DNA of 56,717 nucleotides, from positions 1 to 56,717 of the forward strand of contig DDQN01000007.1 of NCBI GenBank assembly GCA_002342685.1, read 5' to 3'. The notes beneath the pieces were generated by a model. That model searched no databases, was not told the origin of the DNA, and was given only the letters and a program-made list of their open reading frames with translations. This stretch comes from Vibrio sp. UBA2441. GTDB lineage: Bacteria > Pseudomonadota > Gammaproteobacteria > Enterobacterales > Vibrionaceae. Positions 8,268 through 17,178 of the stretch are shown in pieces. The position numbers and the translations under genes were made by a program. The first letter of the stretch is position 1. Each line of letters starts with the position of its first letter.

Positions 8268-8869
8268 AGCATCACCTTCCACCTGACAATGTTAATAACA
8301 ACATTTACTCACGCAAACACTCGAAATTAGAAACGTTTACACGTTGAGATTGGTAATATTCACAAACACTTATAGTAGCGCTTACTAATATTAATAAAGA
8401 TAATAGCAAACGTTTTCGTACACAGTTTGATCACCGTCAAGAATAAAAAACATTAACAGTGAGCTATACGATAAAAACTGTGAGTTAAATGAAAAAACAA
8501 CGTATATGCACGTTTTTTTAGAGTCAACATGGTGGATGGCATCGGGGAAATTTCAGAGCCCTTTGGCAAAGCCTCATTTAATTGAGCTAAATTATAAAGA
8601 ACAAAACTCTTCAATGTATTTGGATTTACCATGTGCCGTTGAGTAACACATTTGCAGCACACTGTGAATTCAGACCTAACATTTAACTGGTCTTATGGCT
8701 TATAAAGGTGGAATGGCTCAATTTAAATCAAATAGTTATGCAGTTGTTTTTGAGTCATCACTTAAAGTGATTCTGGTAGTTTCCAAGCGTTATCGATTTG
8801 ATTTTCACTAGAGAAAAAGCACGCTACTTACATATAAAATCTGTCATCGATTTTTATACCAACATGTCT

Positions 8870-9142
8870 CCCGGGCAAAAGTTTAATAGTTCCACCCCAC
8901 CAGTGATTACTTTTCCCTCTCAAGCAATACCGCTACCGTTGACTACTTCCAAAATTTCAACCCGGCAACCCAATCACCTTCGTATTCCATTTGGCTAAAT
9001 AGCTCATCCACTGAAACATTGCCAGTAAGTTACGTTCTAAAATTTTTGTATTCATTGGGGTGTCACTAATGATCGGAAATTCCTTGTATTCAACACCCAT
9101 ATAAAAATTTATTACATCTGGTGCCTGATTCTTCTCTTTCAT
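8870..9142 (-). pseudogene. Probable frameshifted remnant of a small hypothetical gene
   Basis: From ATG 9142 (preceded by AAGAGAAC) the frame reads MKEKNQAPDVINFYMGVEYK and runs to a stop at 8957. A more protein-like continuation appears in another frame (DELFSQMEYEGDWVAGLKFW) and then a third (EGKVITGGVELLNFCPGDM), as expected for a gene broken by two or more frameshifts. The family is not recognised. The call rests only on residue composition across frames. Confidence 0.3.
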
Positions 9143-9601
9143 CTTGTTCTCTTTGCAGGGTTAGGGTGTGGTCACCTACAAGAAAAACTTCGGATGTAAA
9201 AAGTTATTGGGTCTGGTTAGCAAGCAGCTTAAGGCTGCTGCTTAGTGGTCGCTGGTTGTTAATGATTTACTAAGGGGATCACCGTTCAAATGAACTGACT
9301 GGAAGGTATTGAATGATTGTTATTGGATGGGTATTGGAAGGATGTCTTTGATATAGGTTGAATAGGTCATGTTGAGTTGATACATAATGGATACGTAATA
9401 TATATCTATATCAGACAGTATCCTTCCTAGTGTAAGTTCGCTTTTTTAACACACAGCCTTGTGACGCATCAGATATTATTTGTCTGAATATTACTTCAAA
9501 ACTAATATCCAAAAGTAAGTGAAGTAATGCTCAGCAAAAATAATATTACTTTATTGATTGGATGCTACCGGACAAGTAAGGACATCTACGGACAGTAAGT
9601 T

Positions 9602-9632
9602 ATTGATTTACCTATATGACAGTCATAAAAAA
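9602..9632. repeat. Direct repeat, left copy, flanking the solute-binding protein gene
   Basis: ATTGATTTACCTATATGACA and the next 11 bases recur at 10860-10890 with 3 mismatches in 31. TTACTTTATTGATT is also shared just upstream (near 9545 and 10854). The two copies bracket a 1.2-kb segment carrying one gene. Confidence 0.5.
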
Positions 9633-9652
9633 AAGACGTCCTAGGACGTCTT
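9625..9652 (-). terminator. Palindromic terminator-like hairpin
   Basis: A perfect 20-base palindrome AAGACGTCCTAGGACGTCTT (9633-9652). On the minus strand it is followed by eight T residues, the form of a Rho-independent terminator for leftward transcription. The gene it would end is not obvious, since the next leftward gene ends at 10986. Confidence 0.5.
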
Positions 9653-9660
9653 GATTCATC

Positions 9661-9678
9661 AATGTGGCGGTGAGTGAG
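9661..9678. repeat. Fragment of the tRNA-Ser 3' end (att-like)
   Basis: AATGTGGCGGTGAGTGAG matches the 3' end and CCA of tRNA-Ser (28833-28850) with one mismatch, then diverges. It lies right after the palindrome at 9633-9652. A probable second internal junction of the island. Confidence 0.5.
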
Positions 9679-9767
9679 TCCAACTTTCAGGTTATCTCAT
9701 TGAAATTTGGTAATTTATGGTAAGTCCACCTTTATGAATGTGCTGTTAGTTAGATTCTCAGGCGTAT

Positions 9768-10739
9768 ATGAATAACAATACGGCATATTTGAAGGAAAAT
9801 ACGCCGCCAATATTCTATGCTTTTCAAAGGTATCTTCTTGGTTGTACTGACATGGTAAAGAGTCGTTCTATTTTTAAGTTCTACGCATATATAATAGGCT
9901 TTGTGTTATTGATAGTAAGCAGCGTATCTTTTTCTAGCGATATCATTCGTTTTGAGTCTGGACAATCTAAAACTGACTCTAGGATGGCATATAAGCGCAA
10001 AATAATTCTCACCGCTATGGAAAAAACGACTGACACCTATGGCCCATATGTATTTTTTGACAACGCGCCTCAAATGAACTCGTTGAGAGCATTGCGTGAA
10101 ATGGAGAATGGCGAACTCATCAACGTATTTATCGCATTGACGAACAAAAATTGGGAAGCCAAAACGATTCCGATTCGAATACCAATAAGACGGGGCGTTC
10201 TAAATTATCGACTATTGCTTACTAACAAAGATAGCTTGTCACTATTTAATGATATCAAAAGTGCTGAAGATTTAATGCTACTGTCTGCTGGGTTACGGCG
10301 TAGTTGGACCACAGCCAGTGTAATGGAAGAGCTGGGATATACTATTGTTTCAACGTCTGGATATGATGCTTTGTTTTCGATGTTAGATACGCAGCGATTT
10401 GATTATATCCCGCGAGGGATCAATGAGATTTATGGTGAACTAGAAATGTATCAAGATACGTTGAAAAATATAACCATAGAACCTGATCTTGCCTTGCATA
10501 TACCTGGGCCTAGTTATATTTTTGTCTCTCCTAAATATCCTCGCCTTGCGAAACGTATTCTAGAAGGCCTAGAAATAATGATAGAAGATGGAAGTTTCGA
10601 GGCTATTTTTAACGCACATTTTGACGAATATATTCAAAAAGCAGATTTAAAAAATCGTATGATAATTGACGTCGGTAACCCCCTACTACCTCAAAGCGTC
10701 CCCTTTGGACGCAAAGAGCTATGGTGGACACCAGAGTAA
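9768..10739 (+). CDS. Periplasmic solute-binding-like protein (type 3 / amino-acid type)
   Basis: A 323-residue protein with an N-terminal hydrophobic stretch best read as a signal peptide if translation begins at Met29 (9852, MVKSRSIFKFYAYIIGFVLL). The body has the outline of the type 3 extracellular solute-binding fold: an early LRALREMENGEL segment, a central FNDIKSAEDLMLLSAGLRRSW hinge region and a late KRILEGLEIMIEDGSFEAIF segment. No transporter genes are adjacent; orphan members of this family often act as sensors or are remnants. Neither start has a strong ribosome-binding site. It is flanked by 31-bp imperfect direct repeats. Confidence 0.7.
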   Translation: MNNNTAYLKENTPPIFYAFQRYLLGCTDMVKSRSIFKFYAYIIGFVLLIVSSVSFSSDIIRFESGQSKTDSRMAYKRKIILTAMEKTTDTYGPYVFFDNAPQMNSLRALREMENGELINVFIALTNKNWEAKTIPIRIPIRRGVLNYRLLLTNKDSLSLFNDIKSAEDLMLLSAGLRRSWTTASVMEELGYTIVSTSGYDALFSMLDTQRFDYIPRGINEIYGELEMYQDTLKNITIEPDLALHIPGPSYIFVSPKYPRLAKRILEGLEIMIEDGSFEAIFNAHFDEYIQKADLKNRMIIDVGNPLLPQSVPFGRKELWWTPE

Positions 10740-10859
10740 AGCGACACCGTTCTCGTTGTCCGTCATAAATAACTCCTATCGCAATGTTAAATTTGTTATG
10801 CCCCAAAAAGGGCAGGACAACGCAGCACTGGCGGTAACGCGGGAAAATATTATTACTTT

Positions 10860-10890
10860 ATTGATTTCACTATATGACAGGCATAAAAAA
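10860..10890. repeat. Direct repeat, right copy
   Basis: Matches 9602-9632 with 3 mismatches in 31 positions. See the left copy. No gene is seen between 10740 and 10985. Confidence 0.5.
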
Positions 10891-10985
10891 TTCATTCAAT
10901 CACTAAAGGCACCCTGTAACTCGTCAAAACATTCCAACTATTTTTAATCCATCATAATTCAGCCAGCTATCAAATTTGATATCTG

Positions 10986-11519
10986 TTACTTTGCTATCTG
11001 GACCTTGTCCATAGCACGTACCAACCCCTTTAGAAATCGTATCGCTTTCTCCAACTCATCTCTTTTAATCAAATGGCTCTGACTATTTGATGTATTAGCC
11101 TGATGTGCAGCATCACCACGTTTAGATATAAACTCATTAAGTACCTTTTTAGCTTGAGGTGGGTGATAGTTGTCCCATTTCCAGCCTTCTGTTACATCAA
11201 CGTCAAAATACGCCTTGAATAGTTGCTTTGTCTTATCTGTATTGGGATTAAAAAAACGCTTTAAGTCTTCGTCAACGCGCTTTTGTACAAAATTACCTAG
11301 CTGGCTACCCCTCACGGACAGTAACCAAACATCAATTTCTTCCTTAAACCGATCTTTCACATATGTTTCCCAGGATGCCAAGGCTAATACCATACCCGCT
11401 CTCTTTAGTGATTCAGCATTATGCTCTTGATTTTTATGCTTTTCCACATCAAAGCGGGCAAGCATTTCCTCCGCGTCTTTAATCGATTGCTCGAATGACT
11501 TTCCTGCTTCTAACATCAT
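10986..11519 (-). CDS. HEPN-domain protein, predicted RNase (RiboL-PSP-HEPN type)
   Basis: A 177-residue all-helical protein. The HEPN active-site motif Rx4H is visible as RGDAAH near residues 134-139, and the N-terminal half has the conserved ALASWETYVKDRF segment of the RiboL-PSP-HEPN branch. HEPN proteins with this motif are metal-independent RNases widely used in toxin-antitoxin, CRISPR and abortive-infection systems. It is the last gene of the six-gene operon, 6 bp after the radical-SAM gene. By position it is either the toxic effector or an RNA-processing subunit (inference). Confidence 0.82.
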   Translation of the reverse strand: MMLEAGKSFEQSIKDAEEMLARFDVEKHKNQEHNAESLKRAGMVLALASWETYVKDRFKEEIDVWLLSVRGSQLGNFVQKRVDEDLKRFFNPNTDKTKQLFKAYFDVDVTEGWKWDNYHPPQAKKVLNEFISKRGDAAHQANTSNSQSHLIKRDELEKAIRFLKGLVRAMDKVQIAK

Positions 11520-11525
11520 AATTCC

Positions 11526-12107
11526 TTATTTTCTTATACTGAAAGGCAACCCATTACCCTTGATGATATTATCTGAAGATATTCGCCACTCATTTGTAAT
11601 GTGACTTTTGTCTTTTTCTATACTTTTATCGTAACGTTCACTTGTATAATGGAAGTTCTGGTTAGATGAGCCGACCCAATTTCTGTCTGTTTCTTGCTTG
11701 CGATAGTCGTACTCACCATCAACTAGCAGGTCACTACACTGAAGTAACTTTGACGCTCCGACTAACTTATCGTCTTGCAGTTCATCAATTCTGTAGCCTG
11801 AGAATGTCATTACTGACAAACCTAACTCCTGAGTATATTTCGCCACTTCTGCCAGTCCCACAGCCTGTAAGAAAGGTTCTCCTCCAAGCAAGGTCACACC
11901 TTTGATACCATAGCTCTGATGATTGCTTTCGATAACATGACAAACCTCTTCAACACTCATTATCCGGGCAGGTTTAATATCCAGAAAACCAGGATTACAA
12001 CAGCCCTTGCACCTCTTAAGGCAACCCTGAACCCAAATCGCGGTCCTAAGCCCCGGTCCTTCCGCATAAGTTTGGTCCACAATCGCGGCAACATTCAAAT
12101 GGCCCAT
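11526..12107 (-). CDS. Radical-SAM protein, NrdG / activase-like
   Basis: A 193-residue protein with the radical-SAM cluster motif CLKRCKGC (Cys29, Cys33, Cys36; Cx3Cx2C) and the SAM-binding motif GGEPF near residue 75. Length and layout match the minimal fold of glycyl-radical-enzyme activases such as NrdG, but no glycyl radical enzyme is encoded nearby, so an activase role for ribonucleotide reductase is not supported. Its start codon shares one base with the stop of the AAA+ gene, so the two are translationally coupled. The C-terminal 50 residues are unlike NrdG. The substrate is unknown; modification of an operon partner or of RNA is a possibility. Confidence 0.85.
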   Translation of the reverse strand: MGHLNVAAIVDQTYAEGPGLRTAIWVQGCLKRCKGCCNPGFLDIKPARIMSVEEVCHVIESNHQSYGIKGVTLLGGEPFLQAVGLAEVAKYTQELGLSVMTFSGYRIDELQDDKLVGASKLLQCSDLLVDGEYDYRKQETDRNWVGSSNQNFHYTSERYDKSIEKDKSHITNEWRISSDNIIKGNGLPFSIRK

Positions 12108-13948
12108 CAGAGGATATCAAAGTCAAAGGCTTTACCAGCCTGAACAACTTGAATGGTTTTACCTTCAAGTGAGTTGGAATCAGAAACTTCATCAAACAAA
12201 AACTGAGCCAGAGGATCAAACAATGATGACACCAGCGCATTTAGCACTCCCCGCCCGCCGCTCTGCAGTTCCACTTTATTAACAATGGCGCCAAGAGCCT
12301 CGTCTTCATTCTCAAAGATAAAATCCGAAATTAACCACTTTTCTTTTAGGCGATTTTTAAGCGGTTCAAGTTTAGTTTTTGCAATGGAGACCAAAAACTT
12401 CCTATCCGACATGAAGTTGAACGGGACGATATTTGCCTCACCAATACGACCAAGCAGTTCAGGGCGCTTCAACTCATTAACAAAATGGCTGCTTACTGCG
12501 CTCTTGAACTCTTCAGTTGTGTCATCCCCGGGCTTAATAGTGCTCGCTCCGATGTTGGAGGTAAATACGATAAAAGTATCTGAAAACATCACTGTCTCAC
12601 CTTTACCATCAGTTAATCGACCATCCTCTAGGATCTGTAAGAATTTATCCAAAATCCTTGGATGAGCTTTTTCTATTTCATCAAACAACAGCAAAGAAAA
12701 TGGACGGCGCTTCACTGCGTTAGTCAACTGCCCACCTTCTTCGAAACCAACATATCCAGGAGGGGCGCCGACCAAACGTTGATCGGCGTGCTCATGATTA
12801 AACTCCGACATATCAAAACGAAGACACGCATCTTCATCTCCGAATAAAAAGCTTGCCAGAGATTTAGCCAATTCCGTTTTACCTACACCTGTAGGTCCAA
12901 CGAAAAACAGCGCTCCCTTAGGAGTTCTGGAGCGCGAGGAATGCTGTAATCCCGACAATCCTGTATAGGCTCTGATCAGGACCTTATTTACTGTTTCAAT
13001 TGCATCAGGCTGCCCTTTTACACGGCGACCCAGTGTTTCTACTGTCGTCTTTAATTTGTCACGATTAAGTTGCTCCCATGGCGACTCTTTTTTCCCGTAG
13101 CGGTACAGGGAAACTAAGGCATCTATGGTTAACGTATCTTCTTGCTGTCGGGATAACCTTGCCAAATGATTGATATCTCTGAGAGTCAGGGCATCCGTTA
13201 AATCTGTCAAATCTTCTAACGCACGAGACTCGGAGCCGAGCATTTCATCGACGTTAAATACATGTGAAAGAGACATAATCGCCTGTTTTCTGCAATCGCG
13301 GTTAGGTAGGGGAATATTCACCTCTGCAAACTGAGGGTTTCCTAAATAGAGTGAAGGGGGAAGAATATTGGATCCCTGACACATAAACACCATCAGACTT
13401 TGTACCTTATCGACCTCACTTAAACTTACTGCATCGCTGACATTACGAAGGCTTTGGGATATCTGCAACATCCAGCCACGTTCCTGCTCTGAAAGGGCAT
13501 TTACCTGACCAAACAGGTAATTTGACCAGTCGATAACAAAAGCAGTTTTTGGAGCCTGATTATTAAGCATTACGCCCTGTGCCGTAGCAAAGAAATCATC
13601 TGGCGTTATCTCCGTCGTCGGATTGAGTACTTCAATATCCGAGCTGAAATCATCCCCCATATCGTAATCATCACCTTCAATCTCTTCTTTAGATGTCTGC
13701 AGTTGTAAATTCAGGTTTTGCCACTCTTGAGTTGAAATACCGGAAATACCACCAACACGTGAATAAAAGACTACATGCCTGAAACCCTGTTTTTTCAGGC
13801 TACTATCTAATACCTCCCGCATGGGTTGGATTTTATTCTGCCCAGAATAAGCTAAATCAATCACATTGCCACTCAAAACAATCCCTCGACGTAACCTAGC
13901 CTGGCGTAAAAAATCATCCAACCAACCAGTTAAAATATGACTATTCAT
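12107..13948 (-). CDS. ClpA/ClpB-like AAA+ ATPase with an extra N-terminal AAA-like region
   Basis: A 613-residue protein. The C-terminal half (about 310-600) is a class-I Clp D2-type AAA+ module: Walker A GPTGVGKTE near 350, pore loop GYVGFEEGG, Walker B LLLFDEIEKAHP near 423, sensor-1 region FTSNIG. The N-terminal half reads like a second AAA fold (RRGIVLSGNVIDLAY early, a hydrophobic strand AFVIDW further on) but shows no Walker A lysine motif, so it is probably catalytically dead. A threading unfoldase or remodeller acting on an operon partner is likely. It lacks the ClpB N-domain and M-domain, so it is not the housekeeping disaggregase. Confidence 0.88.
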   Translation of the reverse strand: MNSHILTGWLDDFLRQARLRRGIVLSGNVIDLAYSGQNKIQPMREVLDSSLKKQGFRHVVFYSRVGGISGISTQEWQNLNLQLQTSKEEIEGDDYDMGDDFSSDIEVLNPTTEITPDDFFATAQGVMLNNQAPKTAFVIDWSNYLFGQVNALSEQERGWMLQISQSLRNVSDAVSLSEVDKVQSLMVFMCQGSNILPPSLYLGNPQFAEVNIPLPNRDCRKQAIMSLSHVFNVDEMLGSESRALEDLTDLTDALTLRDINHLARLSRQQEDTLTIDALVSLYRYGKKESPWEQLNRDKLKTTVETLGRRVKGQPDAIETVNKVLIRAYTGLSGLQHSSRSRTPKGALFFVGPTGVGKTELAKSLASFLFGDEDACLRFDMSEFNHEHADQRLVGAPPGYVGFEEGGQLTNAVKRRPFSLLLFDEIEKAHPRILDKFLQILEDGRLTDGKGETVMFSDTFIVFTSNIGASTIKPGDDTTEEFKSAVSSHFVNELKRPELLGRIGEANIVPFNFMSDRKFLVSIAKTKLEPLKNRLKEKWLISDFIFENEDEALGAIVNKVELQSGGRGVLNALVSSLFDPLAQFLFDEVSDSNSLEGKTIQVVQAGKAFDFDIL

Positions 13949-13954
13949 TGCACT

Positions 13955-15082
13955 CTACTTATTTGTTCTTTGCGTTTGAGAAGGAATTGGTTTCATTTCT
14001 GCGTCTTCATCGTCCGGATTACTCCATAAAACGCGGATATCAGACAGATCAACGCCATAAATATCGGTAAGTTTTGGCAACACTTGTTTGATATCCTTCT
14101 GACAGGTTTGTCCCTTGTAGTTATCAAATTTATAGGTGCACTGACCATCCAGTTCAATCTGAAACAGTACTCTGTTACCGGCAGGACGAGAAGCTGAAAT
14201 CAATACTTCATCTCTGCCACTCTCTTTTATCTGCTTGGGCTTCTGAACATCAAATCCCGCTTCCTGAAGCGATTTATACACAGCCTTGACCATCTCCCTA
14301 CGTATCGCTTCTTCTGCAAAAGCTAAATCTACTTTCTTACTTATTCCTTCAAGTAATTCTTTGCTTTTTTCAGGCTCTTCTACGCAACCACTTTTCACCA
14401 AATTTAATTGCTCAGTCAGGCTTAGAGCCTTCTCTCTGGGTAGATTGTTATCAATATCATCAGAGATAATCTGGGCAAGATCCGCGCTGGCTTCTTTCTG
14501 GCTCTGTTTGTCAATTTGTGCCCGCCATTTACTGGCCTTTTCCTCTGCCTCTTTTTTCAAGTTAGTCAGAGAATCCCTTATTACATCTTCGGTAATATTC
14601 TCCTCACCCGAAAAAAAAGTAGTCTGCAATTCAGATAGCTCTCTGAGTACCATATTCAGGCTTAGCTTATCTTGCCAGCTAAGCAACTCTTGCTGCCATA
14701 CATTAAATAGCTTACTTTTACGGTGGCGTTCCTTCTCTTCTTTTTCTTTTAAAGCCTTTAAGTACGCCTGATGTTCTGCACGTTCGGTTTCTTTTCGAAC
14801 GCTTTGGGCATTTCGAGGTAATGCATGAATGGTCTGCCCTATGGACATGCTAATGTCACGGGCTCTGAAAGGATCATCATGCAACTCTCGTCTAACATTA
14901 TTGAGCTGGGTAAGCAACTGGGCATAATCGCTCAGAACAAATTGCATTAATCCCTGCTCTTTCACATCATTTAAGATCGATTCATAACGTTGTACATATT
15001 CTTGTGTGGTCTGCCGCACCCGCTTTGCTGCGATTTCTCGCTCTTTTTTCAAGCGGTATTGTCGCTCGTGAATCTGGCTCAT
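13955..15082 (-). CDS. Coiled-coil protein with a DUF2997-like C-terminus
   Basis: A 375-residue, highly charged protein. Residues 1-250 are almost wholly helical and coiled-coil (runs such as KALKEKEEKERHRKSK). The last 110 residues form a small alpha/beta module with FQIELDGQCTYKFDNYKGQT and a following Cys, which resembles the DUF2997 pattern of strand, (D)G, strand, GxxGxxC (my reading, not a search). DUF2997 proteins are known to sit beside AAA+ ATPases, as here. Its ATG overlaps the stop of the PIN gene by 4 bp. A likely adaptor between the ATPase and the nuclease or helicase components (inference). Confidence 0.6.
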   Translation of the reverse strand: MSQIHERQYRLKKEREIAAKRVRQTTQEYVQRYESILNDVKEQGLMQFVLSDYAQLLTQLNNVRRELHDDPFRARDISMSIGQTIHALPRNAQSVRKETERAEHQAYLKALKEKEEKERHRKSKLFNVWQQELLSWQDKLSLNMVLRELSELQTTFFSGEENITEDVIRDSLTNLKKEAEEKASKWRAQIDKQSQKEASADLAQIISDDIDNNLPREKALSLTEQLNLVKSGCVEEPEKSKELLEGISKKVDLAFAEEAIRREMVKAVYKSLQEAGFDVQKPKQIKESGRDEVLISASRPAGNRVLFQIELDGQCTYKFDNYKGQTCQKDIKQVLPKLTDIYGVDLSDIRVLWSNPDDEDAEMKPIPSQTQRTNK

Positions 15083-17178
15083 TTACCTTTCCCTTGCTTT
15101 CCTAAATAGTAATTTACTGGCTGAGTCGGGATATTTTCAGCGTTAGCCATATTGCGCAAATTCTTATCCTCAGTAATAAGCAGTACCCTTCCAAGCCTGT
15201 AATACGCTGCAACGGACAGCACCTTTGCGTCTGCAGAGTTGTTTCTATTTTTCTTTAACAACGTCAAATGGTCCTGCTCATAATGCTTATCACCAGTAAA
15301 ACTACCGAGACTATCTATCGCTTTTCTGGCCAATCTGGATTTTTCAGTTAACTCACCCTTTTTTTTATCCGTTTTAAGCCCGTCAAGCTCATCTAACACA
15401 ACGGAAGGGATCACCAACCAGTCAGAAGATTTGAGTTGATCAAGAAGATGCAGCTTGTGCATTAAGCAATTGGTATCAATCACAATTACCCGCTTATCAT
15501 CTTCTCTTGGTGGAGAAAATGAAGAGAGAATATATTCCTCCATCTGACGCATACGCGCTTCCACCTGCTTTAACTCTGGCTGACACATACACTGTGAAGG
15601 AACCGCCTTAACCAGTTTACCGAGTGATAGTTTCCACTCGTCAATTAATTTAAGCAGGCGGTAATTAGGGTTGACACATGCCAAATCACCCGTGTCAAAG
15701 TACCGTTTTCCCGCCATATCCTGAACAGAAAAATAGGCTTTGGAAAATCCACTAAGGACCGGAGTAATTTTCAGATTAGTAATGATTTTTCTCTCAGACA
15801 GTGAGTGTATAATCAGTTCAGTAAAGCAAGTTGGCAGGAGCTTTTGACTGGCAAGGTTCTTACTGGAAAACATCTCGATATATCGTTCCAGTTCACCTAT
15901 ATTCTCTAAGGGTTGTACCTTGCTCTCAAAAGATTTTACGCTAAGATGCGGTACCACACCTTTCATTCGCTGGTAATAATCTCTGGCTTCTTTGATTCGG
16001 AATACAGGTAGGCGCTTTACCGCTTGCTCTACACCTAATATTGACGAGAAGAGCACAGTATCCAAGTCATCCGCATTCAAGAGATATTGTCGAATCTCAT
16101 CCCAAAGTTCAGAACAACTCAACTTTACCGATAAATCGACATATCTCGGCTGCCCAGCAAAATGAATCGGCGTATTGCCAGAATGAACCTCGGTTGCATT
16201 GAGGTTACTGTCTATATTCAGCGCATACAGGCTCTCATTAACTGCAAACAGATTCTTAGGTAATGAAAGCACATTCCCCTGTAACGAAACTGTATTGACA
16301 GGCGAAATTTGTATTGCGGGAATTTTGCTGTTTCCTGTTTTGTCCCTTACCACAATCAGTTTCAAAGTACCGATATTGCTAAGGCGCTTAGCATGCCCAA
16401 TTGCGGCCACGCTTTTTACCTGTGTCCAATTGAGCGAAGTTAATTCCGCCCCAGCGCTATCGGGAAAACAATGCTGAATTATCTGAGTCCACAAAAATTC
16501 TTTTTCAGCCCCATCAAGCCACTGCTGGAAAACCCTATCCTTTGATACAATTTTCAAATTACCATTGTTATCAATATCTATAGAAGTAGCCTTACTATCC
16601 CATAACAAACCAGAAAGCTCAGACTCTACCGATTCAATTCTAGTATTGGTTTTTTTCTTCCACTTCTCTCGGATGTTTTCCTCTACAATACCATCCACTG
16701 TAGCCAGTGTGACGGCCAACGCATCCGTTCCTATCACAGCTATATCATTTGGAACAACATCTCTTAGTCCTTTTTTAACTACGAGCTTTCTTGATATAGG
16801 ATGGTAGAAATGGGTGTCAGGCGCATTCCTATTGCTACTTGGTAAGGCATTGTTTACCAGAAACTCTTTACCATCCGCAGTTATATCAAAGTCACCCAGG
16901 GTTAGTGTCGCTCCTTCATCTGGTGATACGCCATACATTGAGCTAACGGCATTAAAGTCAACAAGGTAACGGAGCCCATCGATAAAAAACAACGGGTTTG
17001 TCTTTAGTTCATTCGCAATCTGCTCGATACACTGATTACCCAACTCATCACGATATCTATCCAACAACTGCAGAATACTTTTTTCAAAAACCGTTGGTTT
17101 ACGAATAGTCTGATATCCAATACGCGATTGTACTTCGAAAACAGGCACTGCAACTTTATAGTTCTGAAGGTAAATCAT
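15079..17178 (-). CDS. PIN-domain nuclease with a large N-terminal region
   Basis: A 699-residue protein. The C-terminal 140 residues (about 560-695) are a PIN domain of the PhoH/VapC-like type: first acid in IVIDTN near 567, Glu in VVLDELDGLK, Asp in NNSADAKVLSVA, Asp in LLITEDKNL. All four metal-binding acids are present, so an active ribonuclease is predicted. Residues 25-80 look like a winged-helix segment (VFEKSILQLLDRY...ELKTNP); the middle 450 residues are unassigned. It overlaps the helicase gene and the coiled-coil gene by 4 bp each, indicating coupled translation and stoichiometric production. Confidence 0.85.
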   Translation of the reverse strand: MIYLQNYKVAVPVFEVQSRIGYQTIRKPTVFEKSILQLLDRYRDELGNQCIEQIANELKTNPLFFIDGLRYLVDFNAVSSMYGVSPDEGATLTLGDFDITADGKEFLVNNALPSSNRNAPDTHFYHPISRKLVVKKGLRDVVPNDIAVIGTDALAVTLATVDGIVEENIREKWKKKTNTRIESVESELSGLLWDSKATSIDIDNNGNLKIVSKDRVFQQWLDGAEKEFLWTQIIQHCFPDSAGAELTSLNWTQVKSVAAIGHAKRLSNIGTLKLIVVRDKTGNSKIPAIQISPVNTVSLQGNVLSLPKNLFAVNESLYALNIDSNLNATEVHSGNTPIHFAGQPRYVDLSVKLSCSELWDEIRQYLLNADDLDTVLFSSILGVEQAVKRLPVFRIKEARDYYQRMKGVVPHLSVKSFESKVQPLENIGELERYIEMFSSKNLASQKLLPTCFTELIIHSLSERKIITNLKITPVLSGFSKAYFSVQDMAGKRYFDTGDLACVNPNYRLLKLIDEWKLSLGKLVKAVPSQCMCQPELKQVEARMRQMEEYILSSFSPPREDDKRVIVIDTNCLMHKLHLLDQLKSSDWLVIPSVVLDELDGLKTDKKKGELTEKSRLARKAIDSLGSFTGDKHYEQDHLTLLKKNRNNSADAKVLSVAAYYRLGRVLLITEDKNLRNMANAENIPTQPVNYYLGKQGKGK

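Larger units (their letters stand above)
8268..9767. other. About 1.5 kb without an intact gene
   Basis: AT-rich DNA between the chemoreceptor and the solute-binding protein. It holds short open frames with no recognisable product (for example 8453-8662 minus, and 8695-8811 plus with 38 codons), a likely decayed gene (8870-9142 minus), a terminator-like palindrome (9625-9652) and a tRNA-Ser 3'-end fragment (9661-9678). I read it as decayed island DNA. Confidence 0.6.

Noticed and set aside
8453..8662. 69-codon minus-strand ORF
   Set aside because: Composition is partly protein-like but there is no ribosome-binding site, no recognised family and the region around it is decayed.
8695..8811. 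38-codon plus-strand ORF (MAYKGGMAQFKSNSYAVVFE...)
   Set aside because: Too short and without ribosome-binding site or recognised family; I considered an integron-cassette origin but could not find a convincing attC pair.
9601..9700. Second tRNA gene
   Set aside because: Only 18 bp of the tRNA 3' end is present; no cloverleaf can be formed.
11526..12107. Calling the radical-SAM gene nrdG
   Set aside because: No nrdD is adjacent and the C-terminal part differs; only the core fold is shared.
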